From contig JAUMXH010000002.1 of assembly GCA_030529225.1 (NCBI GenBank), positions 86,653-150,652 on the forward strand: a DNA stretch of 64,000 bases, given 5' to 3'. Under the pieces are notes generated by a model. That model searched no databases. It was given only the letters and a program-made list of their open reading frames with translations, and was not told where the DNA came from. Made by a program: the position numbers and the translations under genes. Below, piece by piece: positions 57,641 to 64,000 of the stretch. Each line of letters opens with the position of its first letter. Positions within the stretch are counted from its first letter, which is position 1. Source of the stretch: Bacillota bacterium. Lineage in GTDB: Bacteria > Bacillota > Clostridia > Peptostreptococcales > Acidaminobacteraceae.

Positions 57641-58543
57641 ATGAAAAAAATATTGTTAATGCTCGTTGTGGGCGTCTTGTTTTTGACCGCTTGCGGAGCG
57701 GGAGAGAAGAAGGCTGAGGGAGAGGCCGAGCAGCCGAAGGACGCGAGCACCCAAGAGGCGGTTTTAAAGATCGGAGCGATTCCGGATTTTGACCAGGCTC
57801 AGCTTACGCAGGCCTTCGACAGTTTTGCCAAAGACTTGTCGGAAGACATCGGCATCAAGGTCGAGTACGTTCCGACCGTAGACTACGCTTCTTTGGTTAC
57901 GGCCTTTGAGCGCGGTGAGGTGGACTTGGCTTGGTTTGGCGGTTTGACAGGGGTGCAGGCGATGAACCTGGTTCCGGATGCCGAGCCGATTGCACAGAGA
58001 GAGCAGGACGCGAAGTTCAAGTCGGTCTTCATTCAGCAAAAGGGCCTTGGACTCAAGGACATTGCGGATGTGAAGGGGCACAGCTTCAGCTTCGGCAGCG
58101 AGAGCTCGACTTCGGGTCACTTGATGCCGCGGTACTTCATGAAGCAGGCGGGCATCGATCCGGAAACGGATTTGAACGGCGAACCGAACTACTCGGGCTC
58201 GCACGACAAGACCTATAAACTCGTGGAAGCGGGCGCGTTTGAAACCGGCGCGGTCAACGTGCAGTACTGGGAAAAGGCGATTGCCGAAGGCAAGGTCGAC
58301 CCGGAGAAGGTGGAAGAGTTTTACGTGACTCCGGAGTACTTTGACTACAACTTTACGGTGAACGATGTGGACAAGAAGTTCGGCGAAGGCACCAAAGAGA
58401 AGATCAAAGAGAGCATTTTGAACATGAAGCGCGAGGACAACGAGGTGATGGAGCTCTTGAACGTGGACAAGTTTATTCCGACTGCGAAAGAGAACTACAA
58501 GAGCATCGAAGAAGTTGCGCGCGAGTTAGAGATTATCAAGTAA
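57641..58543 (+). CDS. PhnD-type (putative selenate) ABC substrate-binding lipoprotein
   Basis: A 300-residue lipoprotein with lipobox LTAC (about residue 18). The mature protein matches the subgroup annotated as putative selenate-binding relatives of PhnD: LKIGAIPDFDQAQLTQAFDS, YVPTVDYASLVTAFERGEVD, LAWFGGLTGVQA, QREQDAKFKSVFI and SFGSESSTSGHLMPRYFM. Phosphate, phosphite or phosphonate cannot be excluded from sequence. The ATPase gene begins one base after its stop. RBS AAAGGAGAATAAGG. Confidence 0.85.
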   Translation: MKKILLMLVVGVLFLTACGAGEKKAEGEAEQPKDASTQEAVLKIGAIPDFDQAQLTQAFDSFAKDLSEDIGIKVEYVPTVDYASLVTAFERGEVDLAWFGGLTGVQAMNLVPDAEPIAQREQDAKFKSVFIQQKGLGLKDIADVKGHSFSFGSESSTSGHLMPRYFMKQAGIDPETDLNGEPNYSGSHDKTYKLVEAGAFETGAVNVQYWEKAIAEGKVDPEKVEEFYVTPEYFDYNFTVNDVDKKFGEGTKEKIKESILNMKREDNEVMELLNVDKFIPTAKENYKSIEEVARELEIIK

Positions 58544-58544
58544 G

Positions 58545-59300
58545 ATGACAAAAAACGTATTGCGATTGGAGGGCGTTGGAAAGTCCTTCGGAAGCCGAAA
58601 GGTCCTGAGCGGGGTCTCGTTCTCGATTGCCCGCGGGGAGCTGGTCGCGCTGATCGGGCCGAGCGGGTCGGGAAAGTCCACCCTGCTCAAGATGATTGCG
58701 AGGCAGCTCTTCCCCGATGAGGGGGCGATTTGGGTCGATGACAAAAAGGTCGGCGAGTTTAAACAGTCGAAGGACTTTGCCAAGCGCGTCGGCATCCTGT
58801 CTCAGAGCCTGGATTTGGTGGAAGAATTGAGCGTGCTGAACAATGTGCTGATCGGACGTATGAATGAATGGGGAGCGCTACGCTCCCTTTGTTCGCTGCT
58901 TGTTCCGCAGGACAGGGGCACGGCGATGGAGGCCCTGCAAAAGATGGGAATCGCCGACAAGGCGAGGGAAAAGACGATGACGCTTTCGGGCGGGGAGAAG
59001 CAGCGGGTGGCCTTTGCCCGCCTTTTGGTGCAGAATCCGGAGCTGGTGCTGGCGGACGAACCGATTTCCTCTCTGGACCCGACGCGGGCGAACGACGTCC
59101 TCTCGCTGCTCACGGGCATGGCAAAGAATCACGGGATCACCCTGCTGACCTCCCTGCACAGTGTCGAGCATGTGCGCAAGTATTTTTCGCGCGCGATCGG
59201 GATCTCGAACGGGAGCCTGCGCTTTGACCTGCCGATTGCGGAGCTGAGCGGCCAAATGCTCGAAGAGCTCTACCAAAAGAGGGAAGAAGCCGATGCGTAG
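58545..59300 (+). CDS. PhnC-type ABC transporter ATP-binding protein
   Basis: A 251-residue ATPase. Walker A GPSGSGKSTLLKMIARQL, Q-loop ILSQSLDLVEELSVLNNVLIG, signature [15 protein letters not shown] and Walker B LVLADEPISSLDP are complete, and the H-loop is LLTSLHSVEHV as in PhnC. It overlaps the permease gene by 8 bp. Confidence 0.92.
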   Translation: MTKNVLRLEGVGKSFGSRKVLSGVSFSIARGELVALIGPSGSGKSTLLKMIARQLFPDEGAIWVDDKKVGEFKQSKDFAKRVGILSQSLDLVEELSVLNNVLIGRMNEWGALRSLCSLLVPQDRGTAMEALQKMGIADKAREKTMTLSGGEKQRVAFARLLVQNPELVLADEPISSLDPTRANDVLSLLTGMAKNHGITLLTSLHSVEHVRKYFSRAIGISNGSLRFDLPIAELSGQMLEELYQKREEADA

Positions 59301-60891
59301 ACGGACGAGCATGCTCAATTCGCTGCTATTGGCGGGATTTCTCTTGCTGAACCTCTCTTTTTTGTTTCGGAGCGGCGGCTTTTTTCACGGCGGGGGCGTA
59401 CACATCATTCGGCAGATCATGGAGGCCGCAATCCGTCCGACCTTGGATCAGGAGACCTTGTTGCGGGCGCTCAAAGCCTGCCTGCAGACCCTGACGTATG
59501 CCTTGGCGAGTATCGGGATCTCCTTTGTCCTTGCCTTTTTTATCTCCGTCTTCGCCTCGGGGGCCATTCGGATTCCCAAGTTCTTGCGGGCCGCCATCAA
59601 GCTGCTGATGAGCTTTATCCGCTCCATCCACGAACTCGTCTGGGCGTGGTTTTTTGTGGTGGCAATCGGGCTGAATCCGGTCGGGGCCATCCTGGCAATC
59701 TCGATTCCCTACACCGGCGCCCTCGCCAAGGTCTTTACCGAACTTTTGGAGAATCGAATCGCCACGCAACGCGCTTCGCTCAGGGTCTTCGGGGCAAGCT
59801 CCGTGCAGTGCCTGGCCTACGATTACCTGCCCTCGGTGTTTCGGGACATGATGAGCTACGCCCTCTATCGCTTGGAGTGTGCGGTGCGCTCCACCGCCTC
59901 GCTCAGCTTTGTGGGCCTGGGAGGGATCGGATTTTTGATCCAGCTCTCCCTGCAGGATCTCAACTTCAAGAGCATGTGGACCTACCTGTACTGCCTGGTC
60001 CTGCTCGTGATCTTTGTAGATTTGTTGAGCACGCGCCTGCTTTCCGCGAGCGGGAAGAAGCGGCGAATCGGGCTGCTCGCCCTCGCGATTGCGACCGTTT
60101 CCACCTGGGTCTTTCTGTTTGAGAAGGAATCGCTCCTCACAATCTTCAACGAGCGCAACTATCGGTACATCAGGGACTTTAGCGCCAACATCTTTGACGT
60201 CAAAGGCTGGCTGGCACTCCTGTCCGATCCCGCGTTTTTTGACGCTCTGCTAAAACTCTGCAAGGAGACCCTGATGATGAGCTTGTACGCGATTGCGCTG
60301 GCGAGCCTCCTACTGATTCCCTTCGTGCTCTTCGGCTCGGGCTTCTTCTCGGAGCTCGCCGTGAGTAGGCCGCAAAGGGCGATCGCAAGGCTGCTGCGCG
60401 GATTCGCAAACCTATGTTTTGTGGTCTCCCGCTCGGTGCCGGAACTCCTGTGGGGGATGATCTTTGTCTTCCTCTTTAAGCCGGGTTGGTTTCCCGGGGT
60501 TTTGGCGCTCGCAATCCACAACTTCGGGATACTCGGGAGGCTGAGCAACGACGCGATGAACTCGATGGACAAGCGGCCGATTCGGGCCCTGCAGAGCAGC
60601 GGCGCGAGCAAGGTGCAGCTGATTCTCTACGGGGTGCTGCCGATGATCCGAAACCACCTGATCCTCTACATCTTTTATCGATGGGAGGTCATCATCCGAA
60701 CCACCATCGTGGTGGGCTTTATCGGTGCCGGCGGACTCGGGCAGGCGCTTAGGCTGGCGATCAGCTTTTTCAGGTATCAGGAGATCGGGCTCTACATCAT
60801 GGCCTACATGCTGATGGTCGTACTGACCGAGTGGATCTCTTCCAAAATCAAGAGGAGCTACGCGATTCGCAGCTCCCTACAGGTCGATTAG
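59293..60891 (+). CDS. Fused double PhnE-type permease
   Basis: A 532-residue permease, about twice the length of PhnE. Each half carries six or so helices and its own EAA loop: IATQRASLRVFGASSVQCLAY (first, about residue 155) and PIRALQSSGASKVQLILYGV (second, about residue 430). The two ends of the usual homodimer are thus joined in one chain. It starts inside the ATPase gene and closes the three-gene transporter operon. Confidence 0.9.
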   Translation: MRRRTSMLNSLLLAGFLLLNLSFLFRSGGFFHGGGVHIIRQIMEAAIRPTLDQETLLRALKACLQTLTYALASIGISFVLAFFISVFASGAIRIPKFLRAAIKLLMSFIRSIHELVWAWFFVVAIGLNPVGAILAISIPYTGALAKVFTELLENRIATQRASLRVFGASSVQCLAYDYLPSVFRDMMSYALYRLECAVRSTASLSFVGLGGIGFLIQLSLQDLNFKSMWTYLYCLVLLVIFVDLLSTRLLSASGKKRRIGLLALAIATVSTWVFLFEKESLLTIFNERNYRYIRDFSANIFDVKGWLALLSDPAFFDALLKLCKETLMMSLYAIALASLLLIPFVLFGSGFFSELAVSRPQRAIARLLRGFANLCFVVSRSVPELLWGMIFVFLFKPGWFPGVLALAIHNFGILGRLSNDAMNSMDKRPIRALQSSGASKVQLILYGVLPMIRNHLILYIFYRWEVIIRTTIVVGFIGAGGLGQALRLAISFFRYQEIGLYIMAYMLMVVLTEWISSKIKRSYAIRSSLQVD

Positions 60892-60917
60892 GCGCAGGGG
60901 CATCCTTGCGCTTTTTT
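60892..60917 (+). terminator. Terminator of the PhnD-type transporter operon
   Basis: Stem GCGCAAGG-type (GCGCAGG with CCTTGCGC) followed by TTTTTT. Confidence 0.8.
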
Positions 60918-61041
60918 GGCGGAACCTTCCTCGCTGTCGGTGCAGGAAAGCGCATCACTTGCCGACCAATAGAGTATAGACTTTGCCGTTTGCCTTGCGC
61001 GTCGCGCGCAAACGAAATCGTGAACAAGGGAGTGCCTATTT

Positions 61042-62091
61042 ATGAACAATATCAATAAACTGAGACTGCTCTACCTGCTGAAAATCATCAGCGAGAGAAC
61101 CGACGAGGAACGTTTTTTGACCACGGCCGGGCTCGCCCAAATCCTCGAGGAGGAGTACGGGATCCAATCGCATCGGCAGACCATCGTTTCGGACATCGAG
61201 GTGCTGCGCGACTTCGGGCTGGACATCCAGGTGATTGCTTCCACGCAGAACCGTTACAGCCTGGTCAGCAGGGACTTTGACATCGCGGAGGTCAGGCTGC
61301 TGATCGATGCGGTCGAATCTTCCAAGTTCATCACCAAGAAGAAGAGCGATGAGTTGGTCGGCAAGCTCTCGGGCCTTCTGGGAAAGGCGCAGGCGGATCG
61401 GGTGAAGCGGAATATCTCGGTCGAGAAGAGGATTAAGCACGACAACGAGAAGATTTATCTGATTATCGATGCGATTAACGAGGCGATCAACGAGGGCAAG
61501 AAGATTTCGTTTCCGTATTTCAAGTACGATTTGAACAAGCGGCCCAAGTACAAAAACAAGGGGAATCCTTTTGTTTTCAGCCCTCACAGGTTGGTCTGGA
61601 ACGGGGATTTTTACTACATGGTAGGGGTTTTTGAGGGGAGCGGCGAGGTCGGCATCTTTCGGGTCGATCGGATCGGCAAGAGGCCGGAGCTCCTGGAGGA
61701 GGCGGCGATTGCCCTGCCGCAAGGCTTTCGTCTGGAAGAGCACCTGAATGCGACCTTCCGCATGTTCGGCACCGAAACCTGCAAGGTGAAGCTCGAGTGC
61801 GAGGCCGGCACCATCGACGCTATCCTGGACCACTTCGGAAAGGACATTGAGATCGAGCTGCTGAGTGAGGAGCGTTTTCGGGTGGAGCCCGACATTGCGG
61901 TCAGCGGCGTCTTTTTCAGCTGGATCTTCGGCTTTGGCGGGATGGTGAAAATCCTCGGGCCTCGCCAGGTGAAGGAGGATTACGCGCGGATGATTCGCTC
62001 GGCGATGGAATCGGTAGAGGAAGAAGCGGGAAGCGCGGCGGAAGGAATCAATCCGGAAGGAATCGAGCCGGCCGAAGAAAGAACCGTTTGA
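61042..62091 (+). CDS. WYL-domain transcriptional regulator
   Basis: A 349-residue regulator with an N-terminal helix-turn-helix (LLYLLKIISERTDEERFLTT, LAQILEEEYGIQSHRQTIVS, DIEVLRDFGLDI), a WYL ligand-sensing domain (about 140-230, with FVFSPHRLVWNGDFYYMVG) and a C-terminal extension (WCX-type, IEIELLSEERFRVE). WYL domains bind nucleic acid or small ligands. It lies between two transporters and may control the preceding operon or itself; no operator was identified. Confidence 0.88.
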   Translation: MNNINKLRLLYLLKIISERTDEERFLTTAGLAQILEEEYGIQSHRQTIVSDIEVLRDFGLDIQVIASTQNRYSLVSRDFDIAEVRLLIDAVESSKFITKKKSDELVGKLSGLLGKAQADRVKRNISVEKRIKHDNEKIYLIIDAINEAINEGKKISFPYFKYDLNKRPKYKNKGNPFVFSPHRLVWNGDFYYMVGVFEGSGEVGIFRVDRIGKRPELLEEAAIALPQGFRLEEHLNATFRMFGTETCKVKLECEAGTIDAILDHFGKDIEIELLSEERFRVEPDIAVSGVFFSWIFGFGGMVKILGPRQVKEDYARMIRSAMESVEEEAGSAAEGINPEGIEPAEERTV

Positions 62092-62097
62092 GGGGGT

Positions 62098-62130
62098 GAG
62101 GTGACGAAAAAAACCGTCACCTCTTTCTTT
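62098..62130 (+). terminator. Terminator after the WYL regulator
   Basis: Stem GAGGTGACG/CGTCACCTC around an A-rich loop, followed by TTTCTTT. Confidence 0.85.
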
Positions 62131-62145
62131 ACGCCTTGATTCTTC

Positions 62146-62173
62146 TTGCTTTCGCTCCGAAAAGGAATACAAT
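62146..62173 (+). promoter_or_regulatory. Promoter for the HIRAN gene
   Basis: TTGCTT (62146-62151), 16-bp spacer, TACAAT (62168-62173), 43 bp before the ATG. Confidence 0.6.
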
Positions 62174-62215
62174 GAAGGTGGAAAGAACAACAAGCAGAGC
62201 AAGGAGGAGGCCGAT

Positions 62216-62602
62216 ATGAGAAGACGAGATCAAAAGATTTACTTTACGGTGACTGCACTTTTCAACGCAGGAGTCAAGACCGATTTCATCAAGGAAGGGA
62301 TGCCGGTATATCTGGAGAAAGAGCCGGACAATGAGTACGACAAAGAGGCCATACTGGTCAAGCTCGAGGGCTTGGGGAAGATCGGCTATGTCGCGAACAG
62401 CGTGCACACCGTCGTGGGGGAGAGCCACAGCGCCGGAAGGCTTTACGACAAGTTCGGAAAAAGGGCGATTGGAACTGTAAAATACAACATGGGAAAAGTC
62501 CTGCTTTGCGAGCTGAATGAAGGCGAAAGCGAGCCGAATGAGAGAACTTGCGGACGGAGGCGGGATGTTTTTGCCGCGCTTTGGAAGAAAACGGATTTGT
62601 AA
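62216..62602 (+). CDS. Single-domain HIRAN protein
   Basis: A 128-residue protein that is almost entirely a HIRAN domain: YFTVTALFNAGVKTDFIKEG, the key MPVYLEKEPDNEYDKEAILV and GLGKIGYVANSVHTVV. In eukaryotic HLTF the domain binds 3' ends of DNA; stand-alone bacterial members are uncharacterised. RBS AAGGAGG. Own promoter; the next promoter overlaps its stop codon. Confidence 0.85.
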   Translation: MRRRDQKIYFTVTALFNAGVKTDFIKEGMPVYLEKEPDNEYDKEAILVKLEGLGKIGYVANSVHTVVGESHSAGRLYDKFGKRAIGTVKYNMGKVLLCELNEGESEPNERTCGRRRDVFAALWKKTDL

Positions 62603-62625
62603 AACGGGTGACAAACTGCTATCAT
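62597..62625 (+). promoter_or_regulatory. Promoter for the TSUP permease gene
   Basis: TTGTAA (62597-62602, containing the HIRAN stop), 17-bp spacer, TATCAT (62620-62625). The leader is about 95 nt. Confidence 0.6.
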
Positions 62626-62725
62626 AGGTGAGAAAAGATGGCTTTTTGAGGCGTGTAGAAAGGGGTTGGCGGCTCTTTCGGACCGAAAGGGAAGGGGAGG
62701 CGCCGATTCGGTATGGGAGCGGAAC

Positions 62726-63499
62726 ATGGAATTTGAGCTTGGACTCTTACACTTTTTAATCGTTTGCCCGCTGGTTTTTTTGGCCGGGCTCGTGGACGCG
62801 ATCGCGGGCGGTGGCGGCCTGATTTCCCTGCCCGCCTACCTCATCTCCGGACTGCCGGTGCACTACAGCATCGCGACCAACAAGATGTCGGCTGCGATGG
62901 GTACGGCTCTGACCACCTACAAGTACACAAAAAACGGCTACGTTCCGCTCAAATTGGGCGCCTTCTGTCTGGTGTTCGCCCTGCTGGGCTCGAGCATCGG
63001 CGCTAAAATCGCCCTGATGATCAGCGACGAAACCTTCAAGATCATCATGCTCTTCATCGTTCCCCTCACCGCCATCTATCTTCTGACCAGGGGGGATTTC
63101 GCCAAGGAGAGAAAGGAGATTGCAGAGGGGCGGCAAATCCTGCTGTGCATTCCGGTTTCCTTTTTTCTGGGAATCTACGACGGATTCTACGGCCCCGGAA
63201 TGGGGACTTTTCTGATTATTGTCCTGACCGGCCTGGTGCATTTAGACCTTCAAAAGGCCAACGGCATCTGCAAGGTGATCAACATGTCCACCAACCTCGC
63301 CGCGCTCACGATCTTTCTATTAAACGCGAAGGTTGTCCTCCCTCTGGGCCTGATCGCCGGCTGCTTCAGCATACTCCGAAACTACGTGGGCGCGAGCTAC
63401 TTTGAGAAGGGGAACACGCGCTTTGTCAAACCGCTGATGATCACCGTTTTAAGCATCTTTTTTATCAAGCTGATTCTGGAAGTAACAGGGCTTTTTTAA
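62726..63499 (+). CDS. TSUP (TauE/SafE) family permease
   Basis: A 257-residue membrane protein with about eight helices. The TSUP signatures are present twice: LVDAIAGGGGLISLPAYLIS near the N-terminus and GIYDGFYGPGMGTFLIIVL in the second half, with HYSIATNKMSAAMGTALTTY. Members export sulfite, sulfoacetate or related organosulfur anions; the substrate here is unknown. The frame opens at 62666, but the ATG at 62726 with GGGAGCGGA upstream gives the family N-terminus. Confidence 0.92.
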   Translation: MEFELGLLHFLIVCPLVFLAGLVDAIAGGGGLISLPAYLISGLPVHYSIATNKMSAAMGTALTTYKYTKNGYVPLKLGAFCLVFALLGSSIGAKIALMISDETFKIIMLFIVPLTAIYLLTRGDFAKERKEIAEGRQILLCIPVSFFLGIYDGFYGPGMGTFLIIVLTGLVHLDLQKANGICKVINMSTNLAALTIFLLNAKVVLPLGLIAGCFSILRNYVGASYFEKGNTRFVKPLMITVLSIFFIKLILEVTGLF

Positions 63500-63515
63500 G
63501 TCCTGTTTGTTTTTG
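63484..63515 (+). terminator. Terminator overlapping the end of the TSUP gene
   Basis: Stem AACAGGGCTT/AAGTCCTGTT with TTTT loop (one G-U pair), followed by TGTTTTT. Confidence 0.75.
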
Positions 63516-63760
63516 TGGAGAAGGCGGGCCTTTGCCTGAAAGGAGGATAGGACGGAAAAAAGAGTGGAGGAAATCCCGAAAAAGAGAAGATGGACGATAT
63601 AACATGTAAATAAAATTATATATCAATCGATATTATAGTTGAGAAAAAGGGATGTAGTTTATGCAAATGTATGATATCATTTTCAATAAAAGTATTTATG
63701 CTATAGAACAAGGCAACCTTCACATGATAAAAGGGATTGGGAGATGCGAACTTTAAGAAA
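63516..63760. other. AT-rich gene-poor stretch before the tracrRNA-like locus
   Basis: Composition changes sharply to AT-rich near 63600. The only item seen is a 31-codon frame at 63661-63756 starting MQMYDIIFNKSIYAIEQGNL, with a weak AAGGG sequence upstream. It has no recognisable family and may be spurious. Confidence 0.4.
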
Positions 63761-63761
63761 A

Positions 63762-63787
63762 CAAAAAACCCGCCTAAGCGAGTTTTT
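63762..63787 (-). terminator. Terminator of the tracrRNA-like transcript
   Basis: On the minus strand, AAAAACTCGC, a CTTA-type loop and GCGGGTTTTTT form the stem and U tract. Confidence 0.75.
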
Positions 63788-63834
63788 AATCCACATCTTT
63801 GTGGGCCCCTAATGGGCGTTTAGAAAAATTCTTT

Positions 63835-63873
63835 ATTTGAACCTTGTAGTGTAATCTCGTATGGTAGTCAAAT
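63835..63873 (-). other. Anti-repeat segment of the tracrRNA-like transcript
   Basis: The plus strand here begins ATTTGA and ends TCAAAT, with GTAGTGTAATCTCG and TATGGTAG between. This is the arrangement of type II repeats, whose ends are short inverted GTTTGA/TCAAAC-like sequences. Confidence 0.6.
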
Positions 63874-63886
63874 CGAGATCACATAC

Positions 63887-63915
63887 ATTTTAGCTCAAAA
63901 AAAAGAAAATGTCAA
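63887..63915 (-). promoter_or_regulatory. Consensus promoter of the tracrRNA-like transcript
   Basis: The minus strand has perfect TTGACA (63915-63910), 17-bp spacer and TAAAAT (63892-63887), predicting a start near 63880. Confidence 0.8.
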
Positions 63916-63944
63916 AACAAATTTAATTCTTTTTGGAGGATATG

Positions 63945-64000
63945 ATGTATAAGTTGCAAGTCAAAATGAAATCTTTTTTTGACTCTTTTCTAATGTCAAT
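63945..64000 (+). CDS. Start of a gene running off the right edge
   Basis: An ATG at 63945 lies 5 bp after GGAGG (63935-63939), with a second in-frame ATG at 63942. Eighteen codons are visible (MYKLQVKMKSFFDSFLMS). This is too short to classify and does not show the RuvC-I start of Cas9. It diverges from the tracrRNA-like transcript. Confidence 0.45.
   Translation, partial: MYKLQVKMKSFFDSFLMS

Larger units (their letters stand above)
63762..63880 (-). ncRNA. Probable tracrRNA of a type II CRISPR-Cas system
   Basis: A minus-strand transcript is bounded by a consensus promoter (63887-63915) and a Rho-independent terminator. Its 5' part (63873-63835) would pair with a 36-nt repeat of the form GUUUGAGA + GUAGUG... 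+ GGUAGUCAAAC. The lower stem UUCAAAU is preceded by an AAGG bulge, as in tracrRNA:crRNA duplexes. Next come a small nexus-like hairpin (AGAA/UUCU), GCCC/GGGC and CCCAC/GUGG hairpins, and a final hairpin ACUCGC/GCGGGU ending in UUUUUU. All of this is read from sequence; no CRISPR array or cas gene is present in the window, so the identification is an inference from structure. Confidence 0.65.

Noticed and set aside
63833..63889. C-terminal fragment of a protein (DLTTIRDYTTRFK then stop) on the minus strand
   Set aside because: At first it looked like a transposase tail before a terminator. A consensus promoter lies just upstream and the segment folds and pairs like an anti-repeat, so a non-coding RNA explains it better.

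Overview
The window looks like a low-redundancy chromosomal segment of an anaerobic Gram-positive bacterium (Bacillota, Clostridia or Tissierellia side). The evidence is the gene content: FtsEX with a CwlO-type LytM hydrolase and CtpA, SLH-anchored S-layer protein, FemAB, MurJ/DUF5693, a gap-pgk-tpiA-eno operon, NEAT/Shp heme uptake, lipobox lipoproteins and strong AGGAGG-type ribosome binding sites. Genes are mostly GC-rich in third positions, and long empty antisense frames are therefore common. I cannot assign genus or species from sequence alone. No rRNA, tRNA, CRISPR array, insertion sequence or cas gene is visible.

Layout, left to right. 1-2.7 kb (minus): CvpA family, DUF5711 family and a THUMP RNA methyltransferase. 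2.8-5.0 kb (minus): thiamine salvage thiW-thiM-thiE behind a folded leader that is not a recognisable TPP riboswitch. 5.1-11.2 kb (plus): FemAB transferase, a large SLH surface protein and a uracil permease. 11.3-15.8 kb: a solute-binding lipoprotein paired with a membrane GGDEF-EAL protein. 16.0-16.6 kb: an AT-rich vanZ-like gene. 16.8-24.6 kb: murJ, DUF5693 protein, uvrA, serS. 24.7-31.4 kb (minus): a small membrane protein, then a Fur-box-controlled heme acquisition operon (NEAT, Shp, binding protein, permease, ATPase) that ends in a GH114-like lipoprotein.

31.8-45.8 kb (plus): NYN/OST-HTH protein and a lone MazF, TagA/WecG glycosyltransferase, ftsE-ftsX-LytM hydrolase-ctpA, an acetyltransferase-like protein, AI-2E family permease, gap-pgk-tpiA-eno, murI. 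46-47.7 kb (minus): pyrG. 47.9-51.1 kb: chemoreceptor and HAD phosphatase. 51.2-56.7 kb (minus): an O-methyltransferase, DUF1877, and a five-gene cupin-methyltransferase-ABC transporter operon behind a perfect 14-bp palindrome. 56.9-63.5 kb (plus): adenylyltransferase, a PhnD-type (selenate-like) ABC transporter with a fused permease, WYL regulator, HIRAN protein and TSUP permease.

The most interesting object is at the right edge. In an AT-rich gene-free stretch, a minus-strand transcription unit of about 120 nt (63762-63880) has a consensus promoter, a segment that would pair with a 36-nt type II CRISPR repeat, two or three hairpins and a Rho-independent terminator. These are the features of a tracrRNA. 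Its orientation, firing away from a gene that starts just before the right edge, is the arrangement seen upstream of cas9 in several type II-A loci, so a CRISPR-Cas9 locus may begin beyond base 64000. The second most interesting object is the thiW leader (4811-4975), which can form either an eight-base-pair closing stem structure or a helix that hides the ribosome binding site.
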